From NCBI GenBank assembly GCA_965227455.1, contig OZ245752.1, positions 1,178,001-1,242,000 on the forward strand: 64,000 nucleotides of DNA, in the 5' to 3' direction. This stretch comes from JABDIP01 sp965227455. GTDB taxonomy: Bacteria; Pseudomonadota; Alphaproteobacteria; DSM-16000; Inquilinaceae. Made by a program: the position numbers and the translations under genes. The notes beneath the pieces were generated by a model. The model was not told the origin of the DNA, searched no databases, and saw nothing but the letters and a program-made list of their open reading frames with translations. Shown piece after piece: positions 1-7,900 of this stretch (its first letter is position 1; every line of letters starts with the position of its first letter).

Positions 1-2
1 TC

Positions 3-548
3 GGCCTGGTCGGCGCATTGCTGCGGTTGTCGGACTCCTGGGCGGCGCGGCTGCTGGCCAAGGTGTATCTCGAGGTCATCCGGAACACGCCGGTCCTGGT
101 GCAGCTGTTCCTTTTCTTCTACATCCTGGCGCCGATCTTCGGCTTCGACCGGTTCTGGGCCGGCGTGCTGACCCTGGCCTTCTTCGAGGGGGCGCACGCC
201 ATGGAGATCTTCCGGGCCGGCATCCAGTCGGTCGGGCGCGGCCAGTGGGAGGCGGCGGAGAGCCTCGGCCTGTCCCGCTTCGACACCTATCGCGACATCG
301 TCCTGCCCCAGGCGCTCCGCCTGGTGCTGCCGCCGCTGACCGGCCTGATCGTCAACCTGATCAAGCATTCCGCCATCGTCAGCGCCATCGCCATCGCTGA
401 CCTGACCACCGCCGGCCGCAATGTGGTCGCCGACACCTTCATGAGCTTCGAGATCTGGTTCACCGTGGCCGGCATCTACCTGGTGCTGACGGTGACCCTC
501 TCGATCTTCGTGAGCTGGCTTGAGCACCGTCTGAGGGTGCGGAATTGA
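3..548 (+). CDS. Polar amino-acid ABC transporter permease, 5' truncated
   Basis: Inner-membrane permease of the HisM/GlnP type, cut by the left edge of the window: the reading frame is open from base 3, so the true start lies outside. The visible part has several hydrophobic segments and the EAA loop that docks on the ATPase (EAAESLGLSRFDTYRDIVLP), followed by PPLTGLIVNLIKHSAIVSAI, typical of polar amino-acid permeases. The ATPase gene follows about 120 bases downstream on the same strand. The substrate cannot be told from this part; the solute-binding protein is probably upstream of the window. Confidence 0.9.
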   Translation, partial: GLVGALLRLSDSWAARLLAKVYLEVIRNTPVLVQLFLFFYILAPIFGFDRFWAGVLTLAFFEGAHAMEIFRAGIQSVGRGQWEAAESLGLSRFDTYRDIVLPQALRLVLPPLTGLIVNLIKHSAIVSAIAIADLTTAGRNVVADTFMSFEIWFTVAGIYLVLTVTLSIFVSWLEHRLRVRN

Positions 549-568
549 TGGCTGATCTGGTGGCCGGC

Positions 569-666
569 ATGCTTCGACCGGCTCAGCATGAGGAGTGCTG
601 TTTGGCCTATCCACCACCCGGACCTCATCCGGAGCTTCTCATCCCGAGCCTGTCGAGGGACGAAGG
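569..666. repeat. Degenerate REP-like inverted repeat (family A)
   Basis: Imperfect inverted repeat with arms related to CTTCGACAGGCTCAGGATGAGG. It is a diverged copy of the elements at 3349-3438 and 5893-5988, and shares the internal GGCCTATCCA with the first of these. Its right end abuts the ATG at 667 and supplies the GAGGGA ribosome-binding sequence of the ATPase gene. Confidence 0.6.
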
Positions 667-1452
667 ATGAGTGCGCCACAGGACGAGGACCGCTCCCGAC
701 CCATGTCCGATTCCAATCCCGTCATGATCGCCTTCGAGGGCGTCAGCAAGTGGTTCGGCGAGTTCCAGGTGCTGAAGGACATCAGCTTCCGGGTCCGGCT
801 CGGCGAGAAGGTGGTGGTCTGCGGCCCGTCGGGATCGGGCAAGTCGACCATGATCCGCTGCATCAACCGGCTGGAGGAACACCAGGAAGGCCGCATCACC
901 GTCGACGGCATCGAACTGGACGACGATACAAAGCACGTCACCGCCATCCGCCGGGAGGTCGGCATGGTGTTCCAGCAGTTCAACCTTTTCCCGCATCTGA
1001 CCGTGCTGCAGAACCTGGCGCTGGCGCCGATCCGGGCCCGCGGCCTGGACCGCAAGGCGGCGGAGGCCCTGGCCATGGAATACCTGGAACGGGTCCGGAT
1101 CCCCGAGCAGGCCGGCAAATATCCGGGCCAGCTCTCCGGCGGCCAGCAGCAGCGGGTCGCTATTGCCCGATCCCTTTCCATGAAGCCCAAGATCATGCTG
1201 TTCGACGAGCCGACCTCAGCCCTGGACCCGGAGATGATCAAGGAGGTGCTGGACGTTATGGTCGACCTGGCCCGCGACGGCATGACCATGGTCTGCGTCA
1301 CCCACGAGATGGGCTTTGCGCGCGAGGTCGCCGACACCATGATCTTCATGGATGAAGGCCGCATCGTGGAGCAGGCGCCGCCGGACGAATTCTTCGCCGC
1401 CCCGAAAAGCGATCGCACCAAACTGTTCCTCAGCCAGATCCTGTCGCATTAG
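667..1452 (+). CDS. Polar amino-acid ABC transporter ATP-binding protein
   Basis: ATPase of the GlnQ/HisP family that powers the preceding permease at the inner face of the cytoplasmic membrane. Visible motifs in order: Walker A GPSGSGKS, Q-loop QQFNLFPH, signature LSGGQQQRV, Walker B IMLFDEP with the D-loop SALDPE, and the switch histidine in VTHE. Starting at 667 gives 261 residues with GAGGGA six bases upstream. An ATG at 703 (MSDSNP) gives a more typical N-terminus but has no close ribosome-binding site, so the start is open. Bases just upstream belong to a repeat element. It forms one operon with the permease. Confidence 0.92.
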   Translation: MSAPQDEDRSRPMSDSNPVMIAFEGVSKWFGEFQVLKDISFRVRLGEKVVVCGPSGSGKSTMIRCINRLEEHQEGRITVDGIELDDDTKHVTAIRREVGMVFQQFNLFPHLTVLQNLALAPIRARGLDRKAAEALAMEYLERVRIPEQAGKYPGQLSGGQQQRVAIARSLSMKPKIMLFDEPTSALDPEMIKEVLDVMVDLARDGMTMVCVTHEMGFAREVADTMIFMDEGRIVEQAPPDEFFAAPKSDRTKLFLSQILSH

Positions 1453-1506
1453 TCTTCCAGCCGAAAATCGGCCTTGCAAAAGGCGGGCAGGGGGCATAGC
1501 GTCGAA

Positions 1507-1530
1507 TTTCTAAAGACATTCCTTTAGAAA
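1507..1530. promoter_or_regulatory. Inverted repeat upstream of MFS gene
   Basis: Perfect 9-bp arms TTTCTAAAG and CTTTAGAAA separated by ACATTC, about 75 bases before the MFS start and 55 bases after the ATPase stop. There is no clear T-run, so an operator is as likely as a weak terminator. Confidence 0.35.
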
Positions 1531-1605
1531 ATAGGGCGGGCCCGCCATGCCATGCGGAGCCTGCCTCGTCGCCGTCTGACCTCCGGGCGGCGGAAGGGGA
1601 ACAGC

Positions 1606-2856
1606 TTGACCGTGGAACAGGATCGCAAAGGCCCGGGCTTTGCCGAGTTCGTGACGCTGACGGCGTTGATGATCTCGCTGGTGGCGCTGTCGATCGACGC
1701 CATGCTGCCGGCCCTGCGGGAGATCGGCGACGATCTCGGCGCCACGGGCGAGAACGAGCCGCAGCTGGTCATAACCGCGCTGTTCCTCGGCCTGGCCATC
1801 GCCCAGATGCTGTTCGGGCCGCTCTCCGACAGCATCGGGCGCAAGCCGGCGATCTATGTCGGCATGGCCCTGTTCATCGCCGGCTGCCTGATGTCGATCT
1901 TCGCCACCAGCTTCGTGGTCATGCTGGCCGGGCGCTTCCTGCAGGGCATCGGGGCGGCCGGACCGCGCACCGTGATGGTGGCGCTGGTCCGCGACCAGTA
2001 TGAGGGCCGGGCCATGGCCCGGATCATGTCGCTGGTGATGGCGGTGTTCATCCTGGTGCCGGCCATCGCCCCGGCGCTGGGGCAGGGTATCCTGCTGATC
2101 GGCCATTGGCGGGCGATCTTCTGGCTGTTCCTGGGGCTGGCGATCACGGCCCTGGTCTGGTTCATGCTGCGCCAGCCGGAGACCCTGGCCCCGGAGCGCC
2201 GTGCCAGCCTGTCGCTCGGCCGCATCGGCAGGGCCATCCGCGAGGTCTGCCTCAACCGGGTCGCCTTCGGCTATACCCTTGCCGCCGGCTTCATCTTCGG
2301 GGCCTTCATCGGCTACCTGACCACCGCACAGCAGATCTTCCAGGAGCAATACGACGTCGCCGCGCAGTTCCCGCTGTATTTCGCGGCCCTGTCCCTGGCC
2401 ATCGGCGGTGCCTCCTACGTCAATTCCCGGCTGGTGATGCGCCATGGCATGCGGCCCCTGTCCTGGGCCTCGCTGCTGGTGCTGAGCGGCCTGTCGCTCG
2501 GATTTCTCGCGATCGCCGCCGCCATGGCCGGAAATCCGCCACTCTGGGCGCTGATGGTCTATTGGCTGGCGGCGTTCTTCTGCCTCGGCCTGCTGTTCGG
2601 CAATTTCAACGCCCTGGCCATGGAGCCCATGGGCCATATCGCCGGCGTCGCTTCGGCGGTGATCGGATCCCTGACCACGGTCATATCGGTGGCGTTGGGC
2701 ACGGCGATCGCCCAGGCCTATGACGGCACCGTGCTGCCGCTGGTCGGCGGCTTCGCGGTGCTGGGCATCGCCGCCGCCGTCACCATGCGCTGGACGGAGC
2801 GGGGCAGGGTCGAAGTGGCGCCACCCGAAGCCGAAGCGGCCGCTGCCGATGACTGA
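1606..2856 (+). CDS. MFS multidrug exporter, Bcr/CflA type
   Basis: Twelve-helix major facilitator protein. The first helix region ALSIDAMLPALREIGDDLGA and the loop FGPLSDSIGRKPAIYVG are characteristic of the Bcr/CflA drug:proton antiporters, which export compounds such as bicyclomycin and chloramphenicol. TTG at 1606 is preferred because AAGGGGA lies just upstream; it gives 416 residues. An upstream ATG at 1552 adds an arginine-rich stretch unlike the family. The last bases overlap the next gene (ATG at 2849), so both are probably co-transcribed. The inverted repeat at 1507-1530 may regulate it. The substrate is unknown. Confidence 0.88.
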   Translation: MTVEQDRKGPGFAEFVTLTALMISLVALSIDAMLPALREIGDDLGATGENEPQLVITALFLGLAIAQMLFGPLSDSIGRKPAIYVGMALFIAGCLMSIFATSFVVMLAGRFLQGIGAAGPRTVMVALVRDQYEGRAMARIMSLVMAVFILVPAIAPALGQGILLIGHWRAIFWLFLGLAITALVWFMLRQPETLAPERRASLSLGRIGRAIREVCLNRVAFGYTLAAGFIFGAFIGYLTTAQQIFQEQYDVAAQFPLYFAALSLAIGGASYVNSRLVMRHGMRPLSWASLLVLSGLSLGFLAIAAAMAGNPPLWALMVYWLAAFFCLGLLFGNFNALAMEPMGHIAGVASAVIGSLTTVISVALGTAIAQAYDGTVLPLVGGFAVLGIAAAVTMRWTERGRVEVAPPEAEAAAADD

Positions 2857-3319
2857 CAAGGCTAGAGCCGGCGCGATCTATGTCGACGCCGATGCCTGCC
2901 CGGTGAAGCGCGAGGTCTACCGCGTCGCCGAGCGGCATGGGATGCCGGTGCATGTGGTCGCCAACGGGCTGATCGCCATTCCCGACCATCCGGATATCCA
3001 TCGGGTGATCGTCGGCGACGGGTTCGACGCCGCCGATGACTGGATCGCCGAGCGCGCCGGTCCGGGTGATGTGGTCGTCACCGCCGACATCCCTCTGGCC
3101 GATCGCTGCGTGAAGGCCGGTGCCAGGGTGATCGGCCCCACCGGCCGCGCCTTCACTGAGGATTCCATCGGCATGGCGCTGGCAACCCGCAATCTGATGG
3201 ATGAACTGCGCTCGGCTGGCACCGTCACCGGCGGCCCCAAGCCGTTCTCGGACCGGGACCGCTCGGCCTTCCTCTCCGCCCTGCACGAGACGATCGAGAA
3301 GCTGAAGCGGGGGCGCTAG
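2849..3319 (+). CDS. YaiI/YqxD family protein (UPF0178, DUF188)
   Basis: 156-residue cytoplasmic protein of the YaiI/YqxD (DUF188) family, PIN-like in fold. Family hallmarks: IYVDADACPVKREVYRVAER near the N-terminus, then VVTADIPLADRCVKAGA and the TGRAFTEDSIGMALATRNLM segment. Acidic residues of the first motif correspond to the predicted metal site of PIN-like nucleases, but no activity is established for the family as far as I know. It starts inside the 3' end of the MFS gene with an 8-base overlap, implying translational coupling. Confidence 0.9.
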   Translation: MTDKARAGAIYVDADACPVKREVYRVAERHGMPVHVVANGLIAIPDHPDIHRVIVGDGFDAADDWIAERAGPGDVVVTADIPLADRCVKAGARVIGPTGRAFTEDSIGMALATRNLMDELRSAGTVTGGPKPFSDRDRSAFLSALHETIEKLKRGR

Positions 3320-3348
3320 GCGCCAGGCATCGGTTCTGGCCTAGCCGA

Positions 3349-3438
3349 CCTCACCCTTCGACAGGCTCGGGATGAGGGTTCTGTTGTGGGCAGGCCTATC
3401 CAAGAAGACCCTCATCCTGAGCGTGTCGAAGGGTGAGG
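3349..3438. repeat. REP-like inverted repeat (family A)
   Basis: About 30-bp arms, left CCTCACCCTTCGACAGGCTC at 3349 onward and its near reverse complement ending at 3438, around a 28-bp centre. It lies between the convergent ends of the YaiI gene and the SDR gene, where it can form a long RNA hairpin on either transcript. Confidence 0.85.
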
Positions 3439-3466
3439 ATGGCAGAGTTGGGCGCGGATTCTCAGT

Positions 3467-4225
3467 CTACCCCCGGCCGATGAACGGCATCTGGGTGGCC
3501 ATGATGGTCATGAACTGGACGTTGGATTCCAGCGGCAGGTCGGCCATCTGCACCACCGCATTAGCGACGTGGCGGACGTCCATGGTCGGTTCCGGCGCGA
3601 TGGTGCCGTTGGCCTGAGGCACGCCGGCGGCCATCTGGGCCGTCATGTCCGACGCGGCGTTTCCGATATCGATCTGGCCGCAGGCGATGTTGAACGGTCG
3701 CCCGTCCAGGGAGATTGTCCGGGTCAGGCCGGTGATGGCGTGTTTCGAGGCGGTGTAGGGGGCCGAACCGGGGCGCGGCACATGGGCGGAGATCGAGCCG
3801 TTGTTGATGATCCGGCCGCCCTGGGGCTCCTGCCGGCGCATCAGGTTGAAGGCGCCGCGGGCGACCAGGAAGGCGCCGGTCAGGTTGACGTCGATCACCG
3901 TCCGCCACTGTTCGACGTTGAGATCGCCGATCGGCATGGCCGGCACGTTGTTGCCGGCATTGTTGAACACCACGTCCAGGCGCCCGAACCGCTTCTCCGT
4001 CTCGGCGAACAGGGTGGCGACGGCGGCGGAGTCGGTGACGTCGCAGCTGACTGGCAGGGCCTGGTCGGCCGGCACCCCGGATTCGGCGATGGTCTCTTCA
4101 AGCTTGTCGGCACGCCGGCCGGTGACGACGACGGAATAACCCGCCTTCAGGAACGCGATGGCGGTATGGCGGCCGATGCCCGAACTGGCCCCGGTGACGA
4201 GCGCGATCTTCCCCGATTGGTCCAC
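3467..4225 (-). CDS. SDR family oxidoreductase
   Basis: 252-residue short-chain dehydrogenase/reductase with a Rossmann fold. Visible: NAD(P)-binding TGASSGIGRHTA near residue 12, an arginine pair after strand 2 (VVTGRRADK) suggesting NADP preference, NNAGNN, a serine in NNGSISAH and the catalytic YTASK. GTG at 4225 is chosen because a strong GGGAGG lies six bases upstream; the ATG at 4255 would put that signal inside the gene. It is transcribed divergently from lipA. The substrate cannot be inferred from sequence or neighbours. Confidence 0.9.
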   Translation of the reverse strand: MDQSGKIALVTGASSGIGRHTAIAFLKAGYSVVVTGRRADKLEETIAESGVPADQALPVSCDVTDSAAVATLFAETEKRFGRLDVVFNNAGNNVPAMPIGDLNVEQWRTVIDVNLTGAFLVARGAFNLMRRQEPQGGRIINNGSISAHVPRPGSAPYTASKHAITGLTRTISLDGRPFNIACGQIDIGNAASDMTAQMAAGVPQANGTIAPEPTMDVRHVANAVVQMADLPLESNVQFMTIMATQMPFIGRG

Positions 4226-4321
4226 GATGTCCTCCCATGTCACGGATCCGATCAATTATAGATCAGCCGGCACGGCGTAATGCCAGCAATCGCGCGCAAA
4301 CCAGCCATGCGGCGGCGGTTC

Positions 4322-4350
4322 TTGGCCATGGCCGCCGTCGATCCTATGTT
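4322..4350 (+). promoter_or_regulatory. Candidate sigma-70-type promoter of lipA
   Basis: TTGGCC and TATGTT separated by exactly 17 bases, ending 39 bases before the lipA start. Found by eye only. Confidence 0.35.
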
Positions 4351-4389
4351 ACAAGTCTAGGAAGCACCTCGGGACCCGGCGGAATCACC

Positions 4390-5379
4390 ATGCCCATCGC
4401 TCAGGACCGCATACGCCATCCGGAAAAGCGCAATCGGCCGGACAATCCGATCCAGCGCAAGCCGGCCTGGATTCGGGTGAAGGCGCCGGTCAGCAAGGAG
4501 TACCACGAGACCCGCCAGCTCATGCGCAAGCTGAAGCTGAACACGGTCTGCGAGGAGGCGGCCTGCCCGAATATCGGCGAGTGCTGGGCCAAGGGCCATG
4601 CCACGGTGATGATCCTGGGCAGCGTCTGCACGCGCGCCTGCGCGTTCTGCAACGTCGCCACCGGCCGGCCGGACCAGCTCGACCCGCATGAGCCGGAGCA
4701 TGTGGCGGATGCCTGCGGCGCCCTGGGGCTGAGCCACATTGTGATCACCTCGGTCGACCGCGACGATCTCGACGATGGCGGCGCCCGGCACTTCGCCAAT
4801 GTCATCCAGGCGGTCCGTGATCGCTCGCCGGATACGACGATCGAAGTGCTGACGCCCGACTTCAAGGACAAGCCGGGCGCGGTGGATGTGGTCTCGGACG
4901 CCAAGCCGGATGTCTTCAACCACAATCTGGAAACGGTGCCGCGGCTCTACCCGTCGATCCGGCCGGGCGCGCGCTACTTCACCTCCCTGGCGCTGCTCAG
5001 CAAGGCCAAGGAGAACGACCCGTCGGTGTTCACCAAATCCGGCCTGATGGTCGGGCTCGGCGAGACGGCGGAGGAGGTCTATCAGGTGATGGACGATCTG
5101 CGCGCCGCCGATGTCGACTTCCTGACCATCGGCCAGTACCTGCAGCCCACGCCCAAGCACGCGGCGATCGACCGCTTCGTGCCGCCGGATGAGTTCGATG
5201 CCTATGAGCGGGTCGCCCGGGGCAAGGGGTTCCTGATGGTCTCGGCCTCGCCGCTGACCCGGTCCTCCTATCTGGCCGGCGATGACTTCGAGCAGCTTCG
5301 CGCCGCCCGCGAGGCCAAGCTGGCCGGGCTGGATACCATTAATCTGGTCGACCTCGCCGCCGACCGGCCGGCTGAGTAG
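4390..5379 (+). CDS. lipA: Lipoyl synthase
   Basis: Radical-SAM enzyme that inserts two sulfurs into protein-bound octanoyl groups to make lipoyl cofactor. Both iron-sulfur cluster motifs are complete: the auxiliary cluster CEEAACPNIGEC (Cys54, 59, 65) and the radical-SAM cluster CTRACAFC (Cys80, 84, 87). The C-terminal RSSY that ligates the auxiliary cluster is present in LTRSSYLAGDDF. The 329-residue length is normal. The start ATG has GGCGGA upstream. The COQ10-like gene follows after 17 bases, an association common in alphaproteobacteria. No lipB is in view. Confidence 0.97.
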   Translation: MPIAQDRIRHPEKRNRPDNPIQRKPAWIRVKAPVSKEYHETRQLMRKLKLNTVCEEAACPNIGECWAKGHATVMILGSVCTRACAFCNVATGRPDQLDPHEPEHVADACGALGLSHIVITSVDRDDLDDGGARHFANVIQAVRDRSPDTTIEVLTPDFKDKPGAVDVVSDAKPDVFNHNLETVPRLYPSIRPGARYFTSLALLSKAKENDPSVFTKSGLMVGLGETAEEVYQVMDDLRAADVDFLTIGQYLQPTPKHAAIDRFVPPDEFDAYERVARGKGFLMVSASPLTRSSYLAGDDFEQLRAAREAKLAGLDTINLVDLAADRPAE

Positions 5380-5396
5380 GGGCGGAAGGCCGACCC

Positions 5397-5870
5397 ATGC
5401 CGACCCATGCAGAGAAGCGCGTGCTGCCTTACACCCCGGCGCAGCTCTTCGACATGGTCGCCGATGTCGAGCGCTATCCCGACTTCTTGCCCTGGTGCCT
5501 CGCCTCGCGCATCACCAAGCGCGAGGGCAATGTCATCACCGCCGATCTGATCATCGGCTTCCGCATGGTGCGGGAACGCTTCACCAGCCGGGTCACCCTG
5601 GACCGGCCCAACCGGATCGACGTGGAGTACACCCACGGCCCCCTCAGCCATCTCAACAACCACTGGGTCTTCATCCCCCATGAGGATGGCTGCCTGATCG
5701 ATTTCTACGTCGATTTCGAGTTCCGCTCCCGGGTCCTGCAGAAGCTGATCGGCGCCCTGTTCAACGAGGCGGTCAAGCGCATGGTCGCCGCTTTCGAGGC
5801 CCGTGCCGGCGATCTCTACGGTCGCAAGGGGGCGACGGTCCCCGCGGGGACGAAACCGGTTTCGGGTTAG
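5397..5870 (+). CDS. COQ10/RatA-like START domain protein
   Basis: 157-residue SRPBCC/START-fold protein of the COQ10/RatA (YfjG) family. The family signature VADVERYPDFLPWC is near the N-terminus, followed by the strand-rich core ending in the long helix LIGALFNEAVKRMVAAFEARA. Mitochondrial COQ10 binds ubiquinone and helps its use in respiration; E. coli RatA has been reported to act on ribosomal subunit joining. The cofactor role is the likelier one here because of co-transcription with lipA. The start is preceded by GGCGGAAGG; note the small tandem duplication CCGACCCATG at the start. Confidence 0.88.
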   Translation: MPTHAEKRVLPYTPAQLFDMVADVERYPDFLPWCLASRITKREGNVITADLIIGFRMVRERFTSRVTLDRPNRIDVEYTHGPLSHLNNHWVFIPHEDGCLIDFYVDFEFRSRVLQKLIGALFNEAVKRMVAAFEARAGDLYGRKGATVPAGTKPVSG

Positions 5871-5892
5871 GCAGGGAGCGGCGCCGGCTTTG

Positions 5893-5988
5893 CCATCCTC
5901 ACCCTTCGACAAGCTCAGGATGAGGGTGCTGAGTGATGGCGTCAGCTCCAAGAGCCCTCATCCTGAGTTTGTCGAAGGGTGAGGACGG
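5893..5988. repeat. REP-like inverted repeat (family A)
   Basis: Third copy of the CCTTCGACAAGCTCAGGATG family, with nearly perfect arms of about 30 bp. It sits between the convergent COQ10-like and DUF429 genes. Confidence 0.85.
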
Positions 5989-6059
5989 CAACGCCTGAAC
6001 GGTGCCAGCTTGTGGCAAAGTCAGTCCTGCCGCCGGCGCTGCTTGAAGCCGGCAATGCC

Positions 6060-6899
6060 CTAATCGTCCCCATCGCTGCCCGTCGGCCAGGCGAACACCC
6101 GGGCCTCCAGCGCGTCGACTGGATCGCGGGCCGAGAACTGCGTACTGGGCGTCATGGCAACCCGCCACATTGTCATCGCGGCGATCAATGCATCCAGCGC
6201 ATCGCCGCCGATATCCGCGACGGCGGTATTTCCGATCGCATCTGAGCACCGAAGGCCCGCACGCTTCAGAAGGTCCAGGATCGCCCGCCGTGCGGTGGCC
6301 AGGGTCGGTTCGCGGCCCTTGTACGGCCGATAGCACTCCAAGCGCTTCAGGGACGAGGCAGGGCAGGTCTCTGCCAGGGTCGCCGATGCGTCGGATCTGT
6401 CCAGGACAGGGACGATGGCGATTTGCGTGTCTTCGCATAGCGGCGCCAGCACCTGCGCGATGCCCCAATAGGTCTGGCGGTAGAGTCGGAGATTGTAAGC
6501 GCAGAACGGTGTGGCGGTTCGGCGGTCGGTGCGCCGTTTGCGTTCCCTCCCGCCGGTTCGTCGCCGGCATGCGTGTCGGAACGCCTCGGGATCGGGATAT
6601 CGGCGCGCAAAACTTTGGGCAAAGCCGGCCCAGTCCGGCACGTCCACCAATTCGCCAGGCAGGCTGAAGGGGAAGTCGAGGCCGATCAGGGCATTGTCCT
6701 GGCCCGCCAGATGCGTGCGGAGGGCGGTCAGGGCGGCGGTCCGGGCCGCGCCGCCACCTGGAAGGTCGCTGGCCCGCCGCAGGCTGTCGATGTGAAGGCC
6801 GCCATCGACGGGAGACCCCTCGGCGATCCAGATGGCCTTGCCGGCATTGCGGGCGCCGCTGAAATCGACGCCGAGGAACCGCTCGAAGATGGCGCTCAC
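6060..6899 (-). CDS. DUF429 family protein
   Basis: 279-residue protein with the DUF429 opening motif FLGVDFSGARNAGKAIWIAE, an RNase H/actin-like first strand with an Asp, followed by ALIGLDFPFSLPGEL and, near the C-terminus, DIGGDALDALIAAMTMW. The repeated acidic motifs at strand ends suggest a metal-dependent nuclease- or kinase-like fold, but the family has no established activity. It starts with GTG overlapping the cinA stop (GTGA), so it is the last gene of the ispDF-pgpA-cinA operon. Confidence 0.85.
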   Translation of the reverse strand: MSAIFERFLGVDFSGARNAGKAIWIAEGSPVDGGLHIDSLRRASDLPGGGAARTAALTALRTHLAGQDNALIGLDFPFSLPGELVDVPDWAGFAQSFARRYPDPEAFRHACRRRTGGRERKRRTDRRTATPFCAYNLRLYRQTYWGIAQVLAPLCEDTQIAIVPVLDRSDASATLAETCPASSLKRLECYRPYKGREPTLATARRAILDLLKRAGLRCSDAIGNTAVADIGGDALDALIAAMTMWRVAMTPSTQFSARDPVDALEARVFAWPTGSDGDD

Positions 6900-7399
6900 G
6901 ATCCCCGCGGCCGGGCCAGCTCCGCGAGCAGGTCCAGGGCGCGATGCACCGATTGCAGCCGTACCGACTGCCGGTCGCCGTCGAACACGTGGCGTTCGGC
7001 GACCGCATCCTCTCCGCGTCGCGCGATGCCCAGGAACACCAGACCGACCGGCTTGCCCGGGGTCGCACCGCCGGGACCGGCGATGCCGGTCACGGATACG
7101 GCGAGGTCCGCCGCGGAATGGCGGATCGCGCCCTCCGCCATGGCCTGGGCCACCCGGTCGCTGACGGCGCCGTGCTCGGCGATCAGCGCGGCCGGCACAC
7201 CCAGCATTTCAGTCTTGGCGTCATTGGAATAGGTGACAAAGCCGCGGTCGACCACGTCGGACGAGCCGGCGATCTCGGTCAGGGTGGCGGCGATCAGCCC
7301 GCCGGTGCAGCTTTCCGCCGTCGCCAGCATCCGCCCCTGCGGCCGCAGCGTGTCCAGCAGCGCCGCCGCCTTGGCGGTCAGCCCGTCGTCGCGAACCAT
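6896..7399 (-). CDS. CinA family protein (nicotinamide-nucleotide amidase domain)
   Basis: About 167 residues corresponding to the stand-alone C-terminal CinA domain (PncC/YgaD type), which deamidates nicotinamide mononucleotide in the pyridine nucleotide cycle. Recognised by ATAESCTGGLIAATLTEIAG, GFVTYSNDAKTEMLGV and SVTGIAGPGGATPGKPVG. The N-terminal MoCF-like domain of full-length CinA is absent. ATG at 7399 gives a 22-base overlap with pgpA; an ATG at 7432 is also possible, and neither has a strong ribosome-binding site. Confidence 0.9.
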   Translation of the reverse strand: MVRDDGLTAKAAALLDTLRPQGRMLATAESCTGGLIAATLTEIAGSSDVVDRGFVTYSNDAKTEMLGVPAALIAEHGAVSDRVAQAMAEGAIRHSAADLAVSVTGIAGPGGATPGKPVGLVFLGIARRGEDAVAERHVFDGDRQSVRLQSVHRALDLLAELARPRGS

Positions 7400-7899
7400 G
7401 GCCCGTATCCCAGCCACAGACTCAGCAGCCACAGCGCCAGGGCGGCGTAGAGGCCGGCGAAGATGTCGTCCAGCATGACGCCCAGCCCGCCCGGCACCTT
7501 GCGGTCGGCCCAGGAGGCCGGCCAGGGCTTGGCGATGTCGGCCAGCCGGAATAGCAGGAAGCCGATCAGGTAGTACCGCCAGTCAACGGCCACCACCGCC
7601 AGGGTCAGCCATTGCCCGGCGACCTCGTCGATGACGATGGCGCTGGAATCCTTCTCGCCGGATTTGCCGATATGGTTCGAGGCCCAGACCCCGACTGCGA
7701 AGGCCAGCGCCGCCGCCGGGACCAACGCCCAGGCCCCCAGATACCAGGCGATGGCGGCGGCGAAGGGCAGGGCGGCCAGCGATCCCCAGGTGCCCGACGC
7801 GATGCCGATCAGGCCGAAGCCGAACCAGGTGGCGGCGATAGTCGCCGGATGCCAGAGCGTAATGCCGGCGGGCAGGGGACGGATCAGGCGCAGTGCCAT
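7378..7899 (-). CDS. pgpA: Phosphatidylglycerophosphatase A
   Basis: 173-residue integral membrane phosphatase that converts phosphatidylglycerophosphate to phosphatidylglycerol. The family core is clear: HPATIAATWFGFGLIGIASG at the N-terminus, GKSGEKDSSAIVIDEVAGQW with the conserved DE pair, and DIAKPWPASWADRKVPGGLG followed by DDIFAG. About four hydrophobic segments. The start lies one base after the ispDF stop, and cinA starts before its end, so all three are translated together. Confidence 0.95.
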   Translation of the reverse strand: MALRLIRPLPAGITLWHPATIAATWFGFGLIGIASGTWGSLAALPFAAAIAWYLGAWALVPAAALAFAVGVWASNHIGKSGEKDSSAIVIDEVAGQWLTLAVVAVDWRYYLIGFLLFRLADIAKPWPASWADRKVPGGLGVMLDDIFAGLYAALALWLLSLWLGYGPWFATTG

Positions 7900-7900
7900 G

